The notes: generated by a model from the sequence alone, not told the origin. A DNA stretch of 39,083 bases from a bacterium (GCA_030550175.1 JAUQPW010000048.1:1-39083); one strand, 5' to 3'; shown: positions 10,601 through 17,321, counted from the stretch's first letter. Numbers and translations: made by a program.

Positions 10601-13600
10601 GTAAAAGATCTCTCTGTAGTAGGGGTAGGATTGGATCGGCTTAAACTTGCATGGACGGCAACAGGAGACGATGGGGATGTAGGACAGGCCTCCCAGTATT
10701 CGCTTAAATATGCTACAGATCGGGCCACTTTGGAGAATTGGGATTCGGCCACAGAAGTTCCTAAAGTTCCGGCACCTAAAAGTGCCGGTAAAAGGGAGGA
10801 ATTTCTTCTAACGGGCTTAACCCACAATACCACTTACTATATCGGCTTAAAGGTCATCGACAATCGCGGAAATTATTCTGGACTTTCCAATATCCTGGAG
10901 GCGCGAACGGGGGATGCCATAGGTCCTGAAATAATCACGGACTTGAAAGTCATTGGAAAGACCAGTGGTCCTGGCGTACCTGAAACACCCGGTACACGTG
11001 AAGAGCGTACCACCTCGACAGACGGTCTTACTCTCTCCTGGACGGCTCCTGGAGATGATGGTAAGGTAGGCCAGGCGGATAAATATGAGATCCGCTATTC
11101 GACAGAACCTCTCAGTGCCTCTAACTGGAATAAAGCAACCAAAGTCAAGGAAGTTCCCAAGCCGTCTGTGGCAGGAACCGTTGAAAACTTGATTGTCCGG
11201 GGGCTGGCTTTTAACAAAAAGTATTACTTCGGCATTATAGCCGTAGATAAAAGTGGGAATGCTTCTCTCCTCTCCAACATTGCAGAAGGCTTCACAAGGG
11301 ATACCATTCCTCCTCAACCGGTAAGGGATCTTCAGGTGGAGAGTACCACCAAAGATACCGTCACCTTAACCTGGACTGCCCCGAGGGATGATGCTTTGCA
11401 TGATCAAGCCTTTGCCTACGATTTGCGCTATAGTATACAACCCTTCGGTGAAGAACCCGGCGCAGGTTGGGAAACTGCCGAGAGAATTCAGGGTATTCCG
11501 CAACCGGGTCACCCCGGAGCTTTAGAACGGTTTACCATCGGACCTTCTCAAGGAATCACTCTCCAGGAGAATACACCTTATTACTTTGCGATTAAAGTGA
11601 TAGATCAGGCTGGTAACGTTTCGCCCCTATCCAATGTTGTTTCTACCCAAACCAAAGATGTTACCCCTCCTGTGGCTATTGGAGATTTAGTCGCTGCGTT
11701 TCCAACCCGAAATACGATTACCCTTATTTGGACGGCGCCTCAAGACCCGAATACAGGGAAGGTAGCATCTTACGACATCCGTTATTGGGAAGTGAAAGAC
11801 ACCGATTTAGAAGGAGCAGGTACCTGGGGGCATGAGAGGATAGAAACGCGGCGACAGGGCGGGCAAGGTACACCTGGAGAGGAAGTTCAGAAATCTGGAA
11901 GCGCGGAAACGCCGGGACTGGTGACCACAGAAGATGTACCTCCTTCCAAGATAGAACCGCCCGGAAAGAAAACAACCGAAAAATCTGGGGCTAAACCCGA
12001 AGCGTCTTCCGGTAAGAAATCCCAAAAGACTCCAAAGGAGAAGGGTACGGTAGAGAGACAAGGATCGGAAGGTACAGGACAGGGAGGATCTGTACGAAAA
12101 TCATCCGTTGCAGCGTCGAAACGCCCGGTGCGACCTGTTCTCCCTAAACCCGAAGAGATACCTGAGGCTAAACCCAAAATAAAGCCGACCCCCTCAATAT
12201 CGGGGCAGGTTCCGGGTTCGAGGGAATCTACTCTCCAGCCGGGAGGTAGAGAGATACACGGGCAAAAGAGTCAAGAAACGGTTCCCATGACTCCGCGATC
12301 CCAGGTCGCAGCGTCCCGGATACCCTTCCCCTGGGAGAAAGCCGTTCGGATACCAACTCCTCCTCAACCGTCCGGTCCTGGATCTATAGAAAAGTATGTG
12401 GTGACAAACCTCAAGGAAGGCCAGACTTACGCCTTTGCCATCCGGTCCATAGATCCAAGCGGTAATATTTCTGAACTCTCCAACGTGGTGGTTGAAATGA
12501 CCTTGGGTCCGTCCCTCGTTGTAGGTCGCCCATCGATAAGTGCCATCACTCCAGAAAAACCGATCAATCAGGGACAATGGAGCACTTATCAGGGAAAAGG
12601 AACGCTCCTCTCAGAGGATAATATGGGCATTCGGGTAACCTCCACCGATAGGGTTTTTGGAATTAAACGCCCCATGGTGGTTTCTTATCCGGCCGGAAAT
12701 AATACGGTAACACTCCCCCAGGATCAATTGTCTTTGAGGATCAAGAGTCGAGAACCTTTTATCGTCTATATTAAGGTTATGTCAACCCAAAAGGACGAAT
12801 ACTACCTGGCCTATCAGGCTTCCACACATAATGGCTTGTGGGTTGTGAGCCAGGGGCAGGAATTGGGTAGTGATAAGGAAGTGACCGTTGCAGCCGACAA
12901 TGAACAAGGAACCCCCCAATTAAACCCAGGACAGACAACGGACCATGAACCCCAAATAACCGATAATAGGCAGCAGACTGTAAACGATAGGCAACCTGCA
13001 TTTCATCGGGTGGATAATTTTGTGTTCTTCCGACTCGGTTCGGAGTTTCTAGATGGAAACTGGCATAATCTGGAGAGAAATCTGAGAAAGGATTTATTTG
13101 AAGCTACGGGGCAGAACTATCTGGCAACTAAATGGTTTGCAGTGAGAGGAACCCAGTTTTCCCTTGGAGATGTAAATCTGGCCGGTAAACTGGTTAAAAC
13201 TATTTCCGTAAGCGATGGAGGAACCACTGCGGCAAGTTGGGGGATTCATTATGGAGAGGGCGATTTAAGTATCCAGCCTGATAGTGAACTAAACAAGCTG
13301 GTTCTTCAAGCCAAATCTCGCACAGGGAAAGAGTTAGTTGTTGCTTATCCGGTAAAGCCGGGGATTCAAATCACGGAGAAGATTTTATCCACCCAGATTA
13401 AAGCCCGGGAAGAGTTCAAGCTCTTTGTAAAGGTTGTAACCTCCAATGGAGAGACTTATTACCTGACCTACCTCCCCAGAGAAGGACCTATAACCGTATC
13501 CGGCAATTATATCTACGTCCCCATTGGAACTTCCTATCGAGACGGTACCTGGCACAAACTGGAACAGAATTTAGAAGCGGATTTGAAAAAAGCCCTTGAA

Positions 13601-13723
13601 TCCTCGGGTCAACCCGGCACAAATTATAGCTATACCAATTGGATTTCCATCGGTGGTAGGGAATTCAGCCTGAATGATATACAGTTCAGTACCGAGGAAA
13701 TAACCGAGAAGATCTTAAAGTAA
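1682..13723 (+). CDS. giant secreted FG-GAP propeller / fibronectin type III protein
   Basis: I start this protein at ATG 1682 because MKGRYLFSACLVLLLTLIV is a good Sec signal peptide, whereas the 28 residues available upstream are repeat-encoded. It has about 4,013 residues. Residues ~77-450 hold eight FG-GAP/VCBS repeats with DLDGDG-type calcium-binding loops and GWP and YAW motifs, a predicted beta-propeller. After a proline-rich linker, ~25 fibronectin type III domains fill ~540-3610, each with ITDL, LSWTATGDDG, a YDLRY or YSLRY strand, YYFAI and SNVVE. Residues ~3615-4013 hold two related domains I do not recognise. No transmembrane anchor, LPXTG or obvious type IX sorting domain is visible. 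The likely role is a surface or secreted adhesin or matrix protein; export beyond the inner membrane is unresolved. Near-identical repeats make this stretch prone to misassembly. Confidence 0.88.
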   Translation: MKGRYLFSACLVLLLTLIVTSPLDTTAQSNRSNNPPDKPGVRSGLAQGVRLEPTQEPQTPAKSAPGKGERFDPKKWPIDVGAVVNSSPVLGDLDGDGSLEIIIGSDNGKVYAWKADGTPLPGWPVSTGDSVRSSPALADLDGDGKLDVIVGSFDGKMYAWNFRGSLIQGWPVTTGSVIYSSPAIGDVDGDQSPEVVVGSFDNKVYVWNADGSLARGWPQSTGLFVYSSPALADLDGDGKPEIIIGSDNNQVFVWNGEGIPLAGWPQVTGHVVPTSPAVGDIDGDGDLDIVAGSWDKVYAWDSHGKLKPGWPITVGSWVTSSPALADLDNDGLPDIIVGSKDGKVYAWNGKGKLIDGWPTITDGEITSSPAVGDVDGDGRLEVVIGSKDNKLYIWDMNGKLLPGWPKATGGPITSSPAIGDLDKDGNIEVVVGSRDHRVYVWSIPGSGRMVGSSRPNLPWAGFHGDPQHTGFSGQTLLARQVAKTLRPPTPVPGAQPAPNLPKSPEVERPQISDTTPQPPPQRGPEVKREEPAIPLVVAKPVIEDLTISDFTDTTVTLTWTAPSVKGNPAKFYDIRFSGEPITEETWEKATKYTTDLHPSSPGQPETFVLINLPPREKLYLAIRASDGKDKTKLSNVVELDRLDTIPPGAIKDLAVVEKGEQLELTWTAPGDNGYEGSANAYDIRYAPQPLSESSWSKAAEIIGEPKPLPAGAKQQFLIPKPATTEVLYFGIKTIDEALNISPLSNIAIWTPQDKTPPAKIQDLKVENITPEGIILTWTAPGDDGNVGRAFRYDIRYSESPITDANWSSIKNLVIGPIPEAAGTLQRFVVKEPPADKIYYFAMKAVDKRGNESPLSNVLQVDVRDKIAPAPIKDLAVREVGSDWARLSWTATGDNGTEGTAAAYSLRYAEDPKILEAWDQAQEAKDLPKPLPSGSKEEFKLSGLKSNLRYYVAIKAIDGAGNYSAISNLVEVKTSDMINPDPITDLRATGSTEDSVTLSWTATGDDGRTGKAARYDLRYTVKEKLTKNNWDQANKLTGLPQPAESGKPETYIVRNLARDTVYYFAIEAIDKQGNQSGLSNVLEVSTSDTTPPAAVTDLTVQGSGADWVRVSWTATGDDGTEGQASFYSLRYAESLQTVQEWDRATEVPNMIKPGKSGSKEEFIISGLKSNTVYHLAIKVGDDRGNLSRISNIVQARTADTINPAPIADLRVTSSTEDSITLSWTATGDDGRVGRAAAYDLRFTQKEKLTKENWSLAEKIEHLPKPAESGSTETFSITGLVKGIPYYFAIEAMDAQGNRSGLSNVVEITTKDITPPAPIKDLAVVRTTGDSIELNWTATGDDGTEGVATAYSLKYALDRKTLEEWNQAIEAFPVIKPAKSGEKEKFTLTGLKSNVVYYIGLKAMDEAGNTSGLSNIVQAKTQDTISPDPIVDLRVVANTESSITLSWTATGDDGKVGRAASYDLRFTVKSTPKDKKKREPGEGVLTKDNWTHAVPVTGLPQPGEAGKTETFTVTGLSKNSTYYFAIEAIDKQGNRSGLSNVIEVSTSDTTPPAAVQTLAVMGAGADWIRLTWIATGDDGMEGRAASYSLRYAETAAAIKEWDHATEVPNMIRPGNPGDREEFIITGGLKSNTTYYIGLKVRDSRGNTSGLSNMVQAKTSDALSPAPITDLRVVESTEDSVTLSWTATGDDGRVGQASEYDLRYTLGEKLSRNLWPLAHKVEGLPKPLEAGRSETFKVTGLKKHSTYSFGLEAIDNQGNRSGISNILEVSTRDLTPPAAVTDLAIVSTGPNWVKVSWTATGDDGTEGQAARYSLKYLGSTGTELKPDPGWWDQAVEVLGVPKPAQPGTKEEFTITGLNSNTTYFIGLKVFDSQNNASPLSNILRTRTADTIKPALITDLTPVEVGETLVTLKWTATGDDGKVGRAERYDLRYMVVGTRRGPSLTSKTWQTATEVPNLPQPSESGTVEVVTVAGLSRDTKYNFAIEAIDGAGNRSGLSNIVEVVTLDTTPPASVTDLKALETGPDWVRLSWTATGDDGIEGTASRYSLRYATDLKTLENWEKATEAVTPNRMPLPKSAGTSEEFLLKGLKSNTTYYIALRVLDNRQNISGLSNIVEVRTADALSPGVIGDLQVVESTEDSITLSWTATGDDGQVGQANEYDLRYTSEEKLTKTNWKLAHRVMEVPKPQPSGSIETYKVTGLSRDTVYYFGIEAIDKQGNRSGISNIVEIRTQDLTPPAGVVDLAVVGAGADWVKVSWTATGDDGTEGQATAYSLRYAGDLKTLEEWDHALEVPGVPKPAPSGTKEVFTITGLKNNSTYYIGLKIMDNRQNFSSLSNILTVQTADTINPAPITDLRVAETAADSITLSWTATGDDDRFGRAARYDFRYSTVPLTEKTWTSAQKVPNPPTPAESGAIERLTVRGLAPNQIYYFGVLAIDKNGNISPLSNIAEASTADTLAPKVITDLSIEETTDNSVSLVWTSVGDDPIHKTAATYDLRYSTNPITEGNWSQATRVSPVIKPSESGTKERQVITNLRKGTSYYFAIKSIDNASNTSPLSNTVWAYTLPDRITDLAVGKVDKDKITLTWTTPGGDLTGITGTEGRFYEIRYAKQEITEDNWSQATLYPARIKAKEPGSQEQVVLTNLPPDEKLFFAVKVFKVGGPTVPGTAGVPGTGIFASQISNKLEVNRLDIIPPAAITDLAVRPITCQSPEGQNLGSKVPDSGLEKPAESKKQAKGKRGLLSFTRRKSDTLRSESPGPELQTLDCLELSWTATGDNGHEGTATAYDIRYARTPLDETNWAKAERYLHPPTPQAAGTLQTFIVPLPSQEETFFFAIRVLDEALNISPISNVVSWTPADRIPPAAITDLKVTSLDSHTITLSWTAPGNNENRGKAAFYDIRYCGGVVRCTLPEGWSKAQTVMEEPLPEEAGTLQSMTLTNLISDTTYYIAMTATDGAGNTSPLSNIVEATTPDVIAPSPVKDLSVVGVGLDRLKLAWTATGDDGDVGQASQYSLKYATDRATLENWDSATEVPKVPAPKSAGKREEFLLTGLTHNTTYYIGLKVIDNRGNYSGLSNILEARTGDAIGPEIITDLKVIGKTSGPGVPETPGTREERTTSTDGLTLSWTAPGDDGKVGQADKYEIRYSTEPLSASNWNKATKVKEVPKPSVAGTVENLIVRGLAFNKKYYFGIIAVDKSGNASLLSNIAEGFTRDTIPPQPVRDLQVESTTKDTVTLTWTAPRDDALHDQAFAYDLRYSIQPFGEEPGAGWETAERIQGIPQPGHPGALERFTIGPSQGITLQENTPYYFAIKVIDQAGNVSPLSNVVSTQTKDVTPPVAIGDLVAAFPTRNTITLIWTAPQDPNTGKVASYDIRYWEVKDTDLEGAGTWGHERIETRRQGGQGTPGEEVQKSGSAETPGLVTTEDVPPSKIEPPGKKTTEKSGAKPEASSGKKSQKTPKEKGTVERQGSEGTGQGGSVRKSSVAASKRPVRPVLPKPEEIPEAKPKIKPTPSISGQVPGSRESTLQPGGREIHGQKSQETVPMTPRSQVAASRIPFPWEKAVRIPTPPQPSGPGSIEKYVVTNLKEGQTYAFAIRSIDPSGNISELSNVVVEMTLGPSLVVGRPSISAITPEKPINQGQWSTYQGKGTLLSEDNMGIRVTSTDRVFGIKRPMVVSYPAGNNTVTLPQDQLSLRIKSREPFIVYIKVMSTQKDEYYLAYQASTHNGLWVVSQGQELGSDKEVTVAADNEQGTPQLNPGQTTDHEPQITDNRQQTVNDRQPAFHRVDNFVFFRLGSEFLDGNWHNLERNLRKDLFEATGQNYLATKWFAVRGTQFSLGDVNLAGKLVKTISVSDGGTTAASWGIHYGEGDLSIQPDSELNKLVLQAKSRTGKELVVAYPVKPGIQITEKILSTQIKAREEFKLFVKVVTSNGETYYLTYLPREGPITVSGNYIYVPIGTSYRDGTWHKLEQNLEADLKKALESSGQPGTNYSYTNWISIGGREFSLNDIQFSTEEITEKILK
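1912..3020 (+). repeat. eight FG-GAP/VCBS propeller repeats
   Basis: Eight coding repeats of about 140 bases each carry the loop series DLDGDG, DLDGDG, DVDGDQ, DLDGDG, DIDGDG, DLDNDG, DVDGDG and DLDKDG. Each is followed by an (I/V)GS-x-VYAW strand and a GWP turn. Eight blades, or seven closed by a velcro strand, would form a calcium-binding beta-propeller of the integrin-alpha type. Confidence 0.85.
4271..9030 (+). repeat. seven tandem two-domain fibronectin units (B-A alternation)
   Basis: Fourteen of the fibronectin domains alternate strictly between two subtypes. Type B has DW or DS before the SW strand, YSLRY or YSLKY, an EEWDxAxEVP-like turn and GLKSNTxYYIGLK. Type A has STEDSITLSW or similar, YDLRY, LTxxNW and YYFAIEAID-x-GNRSGLSN. 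The period is about 680 bases, so growth by duplication of a two-domain unit is likely. The word TGGACGGCCACCGG recurs in many copies at DNA level. A further B-A pair lies at about 10580-11290. Confidence 0.75.
11806..12330 (+). repeat. low-complexity insertion in the last fibronectin domain
   Basis: The last fibronectin domain is split between its YDIRYW strand and its WEKAVRI turn by about 170 residues rich in K, E, P, G, S and T. The DNA contains words such as GAAACGCGGCGACAGGG and GGTACACCTGGAGAGG that resemble the intergenic GACGCGGAGACAGGG elements of this window. It is probably an in-frame expansion in an exposed loop; its origin from the intergenic family is inference. Smaller inserts of this kind lie at about 9650-9690, 9780-9960 and 10960-11025. 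Confidence 0.45.
12898..12998 (+). repeat. in-frame copy of an intergenic repeat word set
   Basis: About 33 residues rich in N, Q, T, D and R interrupt the first C-terminal domain; the second, related domain has no counterpart. The DNA contains ACAGACAACGGAC at 12931-12943, the exact reverse complement of 1593-1605 in the spacer before this gene, followed by similar CAGCAGACTGT words. This supports invasion of coding DNA by an intergenic repeat without loss of frame. Confidence 0.5.
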
Positions 13724-13733
13724 AACCTTATTA

Positions 13734-13775
13734 AAGTATGGGGTATGGAGATTTTACCTCCATATCCCCATACTT
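13734..13775 (+). repeat. GTATGG-type palindromic element upstream of hisS
   Basis: The arms AAGTATGGGGTATGGAG (13734-13750) and CTCCATATCCCCATACTT (13758-13775) pair along their whole length with one bulged base around a 7-base loop. It lies between the stop of the giant gene and the TTG start of hisS, 17 bases before that start. There is no T-run after it, so it is not a standard terminator. The same words form the larger element at 20741-20858. Confidence 0.75.
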
Positions 13776-13792
13776 CTATACTATTTCCATAC

Positions 13793-15076
13793 TTGATTAA
13801 AGGTATACGCGGATTTAAAGATATTTTACCGGGCGAAGTAAGTACCTGGCAATGGGTCGAGCAGAAGGCCCGGGAGATTTTTCATTTGTATGGCTATCTA
13901 GAAATACGGACGCCGGCTCTGGAGAAATTAGAGTTATTTATTCGAGGAGTAGGGGCAGACACAGATATTGTGCAAAAGGAGATGTATATCATTCCGGATC
14001 CGCGAGAAGGAGATATGGCCCTTCGTCCGGAAGGAACGGCACCTGTCATGCGGGCCTATGTAGAGCACCAGATTTATGCCAGGGGAGATCACAAAGATCG
14101 TCCTTACAAAGTTTATTATATAGGTCCTATGTTTCGCCATGAAAGACCCCAGGCCGGTCGATTTCGTCAGTTTCATCAGATCGGTGCCGAAGTATTAGGC
14201 GTTGAAGATCCTCTGGTAGACGCTGAAGTTTTAGCTTTACTTCGAGATTTCCTGACCGGCTTAGGTGTTCAAGACTTTCAGCTTCAGCTAAACTCGGTGG
14301 GATGTACGAACTGTCGACCTGCTTATCGAGAAGAGTTGAAGAAGTATCTTAAAGAGCATCTTAACGAACTTTGTGAAAATTGTCAGGCTCGCTATGAACG
14401 AAATCCCCTTCGGGTCTTAGATTGCAAAAATCCAACTTGTAGAGAAGTTGTTTTGCAGGCTCCCCTCATTCGTGACTTTTATTGTTCGATCTGCAAAGAC
14501 CATCTCCAAAAGCTTGAAAACCTTTTACAAGCTTTAAATATCACGTACCTGATTAATCCCAGACTGGTGCGAGGTCTGGATTATTATATGCGGACTGCCT
14601 TTGAGATTGTCAGTTCTAAGCTTGGGGCGCAAAACGCCATTGTGGGGGGTGGTCGCTATGACGGCTTATCCCAGGATATTGGAGGTCCACCAGTTCCAGG
14701 TATCGGTTTTGCCATGGGTATTGAACGGCTCATCTCTCTCTTAGAGATTAGACCGGAAGGTTATATCCCGGATGTTTTCATAGCTGCATTGGGAAAAGAA
14801 GCCAAACAGGAAGCGTTCCTGCTGCAGAATCAACTGCGAAGCGCCGGAATCACGGCAGAAATAGAATATCAGGAGGATCGAAGCCTTAAAAGTCAACTTC
14901 GAACCGCCGATAAACTCAAAGCCCACTTCGTGATCATGATAGGAGAAGATGAGCTTAAAACCGGTGAGTTGACCGTCAAGAACATGCGAGAGGGAACGCA
15001 GGAGCAGATCAAAAGAGAGGAGATTATTCAACATCTGAAGGGGAAGAAAATAACACACGGATCTTTTCTCCCCTGA
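13793..15076 (+). CDS. hisS: histidine--tRNA ligase
   Basis: HisRS charges tRNA-His with histidine in the cytoplasm. The class II motifs are clear: motif 1 (EIRTPALEKLELF), motif 2 (GPMFRHERPQAGRFRQFHQ), the histidine-binding LVRGLDYYMRTAFE, motif 3 (GGGRYDGLSQDIGG then GIGFAMGIERL), and a C-terminal anticodon-binding domain. I choose TTG 13793, giving 427 residues starting MIKGIRGFKDILPG, the usual N-terminus of the family. ATG 13745 would add 16 residues encoded by the palindromic element just upstream. No clear Shine-Dalgarno precedes the TTG. A DciA-like gene follows 37 bases downstream on the same strand. Confidence 0.95.
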   Translation: MIKGIRGFKDILPGEVSTWQWVEQKAREIFHLYGYLEIRTPALEKLELFIRGVGADTDIVQKEMYIIPDPREGDMALRPEGTAPVMRAYVEHQIYARGDHKDRPYKVYYIGPMFRHERPQAGRFRQFHQIGAEVLGVEDPLVDAEVLALLRDFLTGLGVQDFQLQLNSVGCTNCRPAYREELKKYLKEHLNELCENCQARYERNPLRVLDCKNPTCREVVLQAPLIRDFYCSICKDHLQKLENLLQALNITYLINPRLVRGLDYYMRTAFEIVSSKLGAQNAIVGGGRYDGLSQDIGGPPVPGIGFAMGIERLISLLEIRPEGYIPDVFIAALGKEAKQEAFLLQNQLRSAGITAEIEYQEDRSLKSQLRTADKLKAHFVIMIGEDELKTGELTVKNMREGTQEQIKREEIIQHLKGKKITHGSFLP

Positions 15077-15113
15077 TAGGGAAGGTTACCTTTTTAAGGG
15101 ATCTGGTGAAGAA

Positions 15114-15632
15114 ATGAAACCTTTAGCTTCTGTTCTCTGCCGGGTTTTAAACTCTGAGCGAGATTCTCTTCGCAGAGGTGAACCGGAAGTAGGCCGTGAT
15201 TTACAAATCTGGATGGTCTGGAACCGTGTCGTAGGAGATCAAATCGCGCAGAGAGCTCAGCCGCATCACCTGAAGGGGTCTTCCCTTTATGTGGAAGTCC
15301 AAGCCCCCACCTGGCTCCGGCCTCTTCAGGAGATTGGTCCTCAGATTTTGGAGAACTTAAACCGGGTGATTCCCCACAAGATTTCTCGGATTATCTTTTT
15401 TCAAAGGCAATACAACCCGAATCTCGAAGTTACCGGGGATACGAAAACAAAAAATAACGAACAACTAACAGGCTACAAAACCAGATGGTATGAGCGAATC
15501 TTCCTGGATGCCGGCGAGAATCAAGAAATCGAGCGAGAGTTAAGTCAAATTTCCGATGTTGAACTTCGAGAAGTGATAAGCCGCGTTCGGATTAAAGCAG
15601 CGAAGCTAGAAAAGCTGAGATCAAAGTTTTGA
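15114..15632 (+). CDS. DUF721 (DciA-like) protein
   Basis: This 172-residue protein carries an N-terminal DUF721 domain: WNRVVGDQIAQRAQP, then LYVEVQAPTWLRPLQEIGPQIL and LNRVIP. Some members of the family (DciA) interact with the replicative DnaB helicase in bacteria without DnaC; others are uncharacterised. After residue ~110 a less conserved tail ends in a basic helical segment, LREVISRVRIKAAKLEKLR. It follows hisS closely and is probably co-transcribed with it. The family call is reasonable, but the DciA function is by analogy only. It is the last chromosomal-type gene before the decayed island on the opposite strand. Confidence 0.7.
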   Translation: MKPLASVLCRVLNSERDSLRRGEPEVGRDLQIWMVWNRVVGDQIAQRAQPHHLKGSSLYVEVQAPTWLRPLQEIGPQILENLNRVIPHKISRIIFFQRQYNPNLEVTGDTKTKNNEQLTGYKTRWYERIFLDAGENQEIERELSQISDVELREVISRVRIKAAKLEKLRSKF

Positions 15633-15720
15633 CCGGATCTATCCTTCCCTAAATCCTTCCTGCTTTTCATCTTTGAGTGATTACCCTGCAGATTATACAA
15701 CATTCTATTTAGATTTGGTA

Positions 15721-16032
15721 TTACACGATCCCATGCTGTCTCAGGAGATCGGCTACTTCTTCATGGCAGTCTTGAAATGTGCCCCAAACCGAGGCGCACC
15801 ATGCCTCGATAGCCTTATCCCGCTCGGGGCCAGCGGGGGTAGCCATTACCTGCCTTACGGTAATCGAGCTTTGTTCGTGTGGCAAGGCAAATGAGGGCCA
15901 GTCCCGCTTGCGCCGGGCAAGAGCCATATGCACACGCTGCACCTGTCGTCCCGAAAATCCCTTCTCGATGTAAAGATAAAGCCCTACAAGCGCAAAGGTC
16001 AGGGCGACAGGGGATCCATACCGGTCGCGTGA
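15721..16032 (-). pseudogene. DUF5946 protein, C-terminal remnant
   Basis: The open frame encodes about 100 residues (SPVALTFALVGLYLYIEKG, then RRKRDWPSF, ITVRQVMA, EAWCASVW) that resemble the second half of DUF5946 proteins; it ends naturally at TAA 15721-15723. The first half is missing: upstream the sequence passes through an in-frame TAA at 16033-16035 into PhzF-like sequence. The function of DUF5946 is unknown. It is probably the 3' stump left by a deletion that removed the end of phzF and the start of this gene. The family call is from memory of the pattern, so confidence is moderate. Confidence 0.5.
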
Positions 16033-16538
16033 TTATTGTTGTACCGATCCAGATGCCAACGCGCAGGATTGTTTGCAATGTAGAATCGGAGATTTCTGAG
16101 CGATCAATGCGAAGGAAATCCGCAACTTCCTGAATTTTGGATTCATCCACCCAAACCACTATGAATAAGCGGTGGTGCAGTAAACGCCAGGCCTGTGTCA
16201 TTACGGCGGATTGGTACTAAACCGACACCACACTCTTGAACGATTTCTGTGTCGTAATGTGGCCTGCCACCGGAGGTGAGCCATGCATGGCAACTGCCGA
16301 GTGTGGGGTGACCCGCAAAGGGCATTTCCCGCTCCAACGTAAAAATGCGGACGCGATAATCTGCCCCGGTGGATGTTGGGGGTAGAAGGAACACGGTCTC
16401 AGAAAGGTTGAGCCAACGTGTGATGCGTTGCATTTCCTCTGTTGTCAAGCCCCCCGCATCCAAGACTACTGCTAAAGGATTTCCAGAAAATGATTGTTGA
16501 CCATGAAATACGTCAACCAGTTGAAAACGGCGATTCAT
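16030..16538 (-). pseudogene. PhzF-family isomerase, frameshifted and truncated
   Basis: From ATG 16538, nine bases after GGAGG, the frame reads MNRRFQLVDVF, FSGNPLAVVLDAGGL, LNLSETVFLLPP and REMPFAGHPTLGSCHAWL, the N-terminal half of PhzF/YddE-type epimerase-isomerases. The frame stops at about 16143 after LAFTAPPLIHSG, while the family sequence continues in another frame (DESKIQEVADFLRIDRSEI), so there is a frameshift near 16150; a second one is likely near 16080. The C-terminal half, normally another ~150 residues, is absent and DUF5946 sequence follows. It cannot give a working enzyme. Confidence 0.75.
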
Positions 16539-16560
16539 CTTAAATAGCCTCCGTAGGTAA

Positions 16561-16665
16561 TCATCCTCCATTTGGATTGTGAATATCCTTTTTTCGGGTC
16601 GCTTCCAGAAAATCTTGCAGGTATTCCGGTTTGGGATAGTAGATGCCTGAAGTGAGATAACTCAT
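16561..16665 (-). pseudogene. 34-residue antibiotic-monooxygenase-like fragment
   Basis: A short frame starting MSYLTSGIYYPKPEYLQDF resembles the beginning of small ABM-domain (antibiotic biosynthesis monooxygenase-like) proteins, which are usually about 90-100 residues, but stops after 34. Its ATG overlaps the TGA of the methyltransferase remnant (ATGA), so it was once translationally coupled. The 3' part seems lost in a deletion running up to the phzF ribosome binding site. Confidence 0.4.
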
Positions 16666-17321
16666 ATTTCACTTCTTTTCTTCCCAACGAACAAAAAATG
16701 GTCGCTCTGTCCAAGACCTTCGGGTGTTCTGCCTGTTTGTTCAACCAGATCGAGCCATGCATCGCGTTCATCTGCAGAAAGCTCATGGAGCTTCGGTTGC
16801 CATGCGGTCGTGAACGATTCCGTCCCAACTAAAGCCAGTTCCTCAAAACACTCTGTGAGAAGCTCTCGGAACTCCGCCACCGTCGTGAGATGGGCATAGC
16901 CAATGGGAGGCGCATGGTGTGGATCCAGCTTACCCTCTCTCAAAAAATCCTCATGAAACTTCTTCCGTCCGATCACTTCTTTTGGATTCTCCCGGAAGAG
17001 ATCACGCAAGTACGCCAGCCGATTGATCCCTGCGGCGAACAGGACACCATCTGGTTTAAGCACCCGCTGCGCTTCTCTGACTGCCCGTTGTCGTTCACGC
17101 AATTCTCTAAGATGATAAAGTGGTCCGAGCATGAGGATCGCATCCAGGCTCTCAGTACGAAGGCAACGTAAGTCCGTTGCAGATGCTTTGTCGATCCCTT
17201 TAATAAGATTCCCAAGACCCGCACTTTCCAATCGCTGCCGTGCTGCGTCCAGCAACTGAACACTGATATCAATCAAGTAAACGGTGCAACCTTTCTGAGC
17301 CAGGAACGCAGCATAGTGTCC
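16662..17321 (-). pseudogene. SAM-dependent methyltransferase lacking its N-terminus
   Basis: The frame encodes most of a class I methyltransferase: GHYAAFLAQKGCTVYLIDIS (end of motif I and strand 2), SLDAILMLGPLYHL (motif IV region), EAQRVLKPDGVLFAAGI (motif VI), then a C-terminal region ending DHFLFVGKK. The glycine-rich DxGGGxG start of motif I and everything before it is missing. Immediately upstream, near 17320-17330, the sequence switches to an ABM-like gene in another frame. Since S-adenosylmethionine binding needs that loop, I treat it as a deletion product, although the open frame extends to 17390. Confidence 0.7.

Noticed and set aside
13734..13775. Rho-independent terminator after the giant gene
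   Set aside because: The stem is strong but no T-run follows, and the same words recur in elements at other places; a repeat element explains it better.
13745..13792. ATG start for HisRS with a 16-residue extension
   Set aside because: The extra residues come from the right part of a palindromic element; family proteins begin at the MIKGIRGFKD position, TTG 13793.
15673..16133. Plus-strand open frames over the island's left part
   Set aside because: They have no recognisable family pattern and lie opposite the PhzF and DUF5946 remnants, which do.
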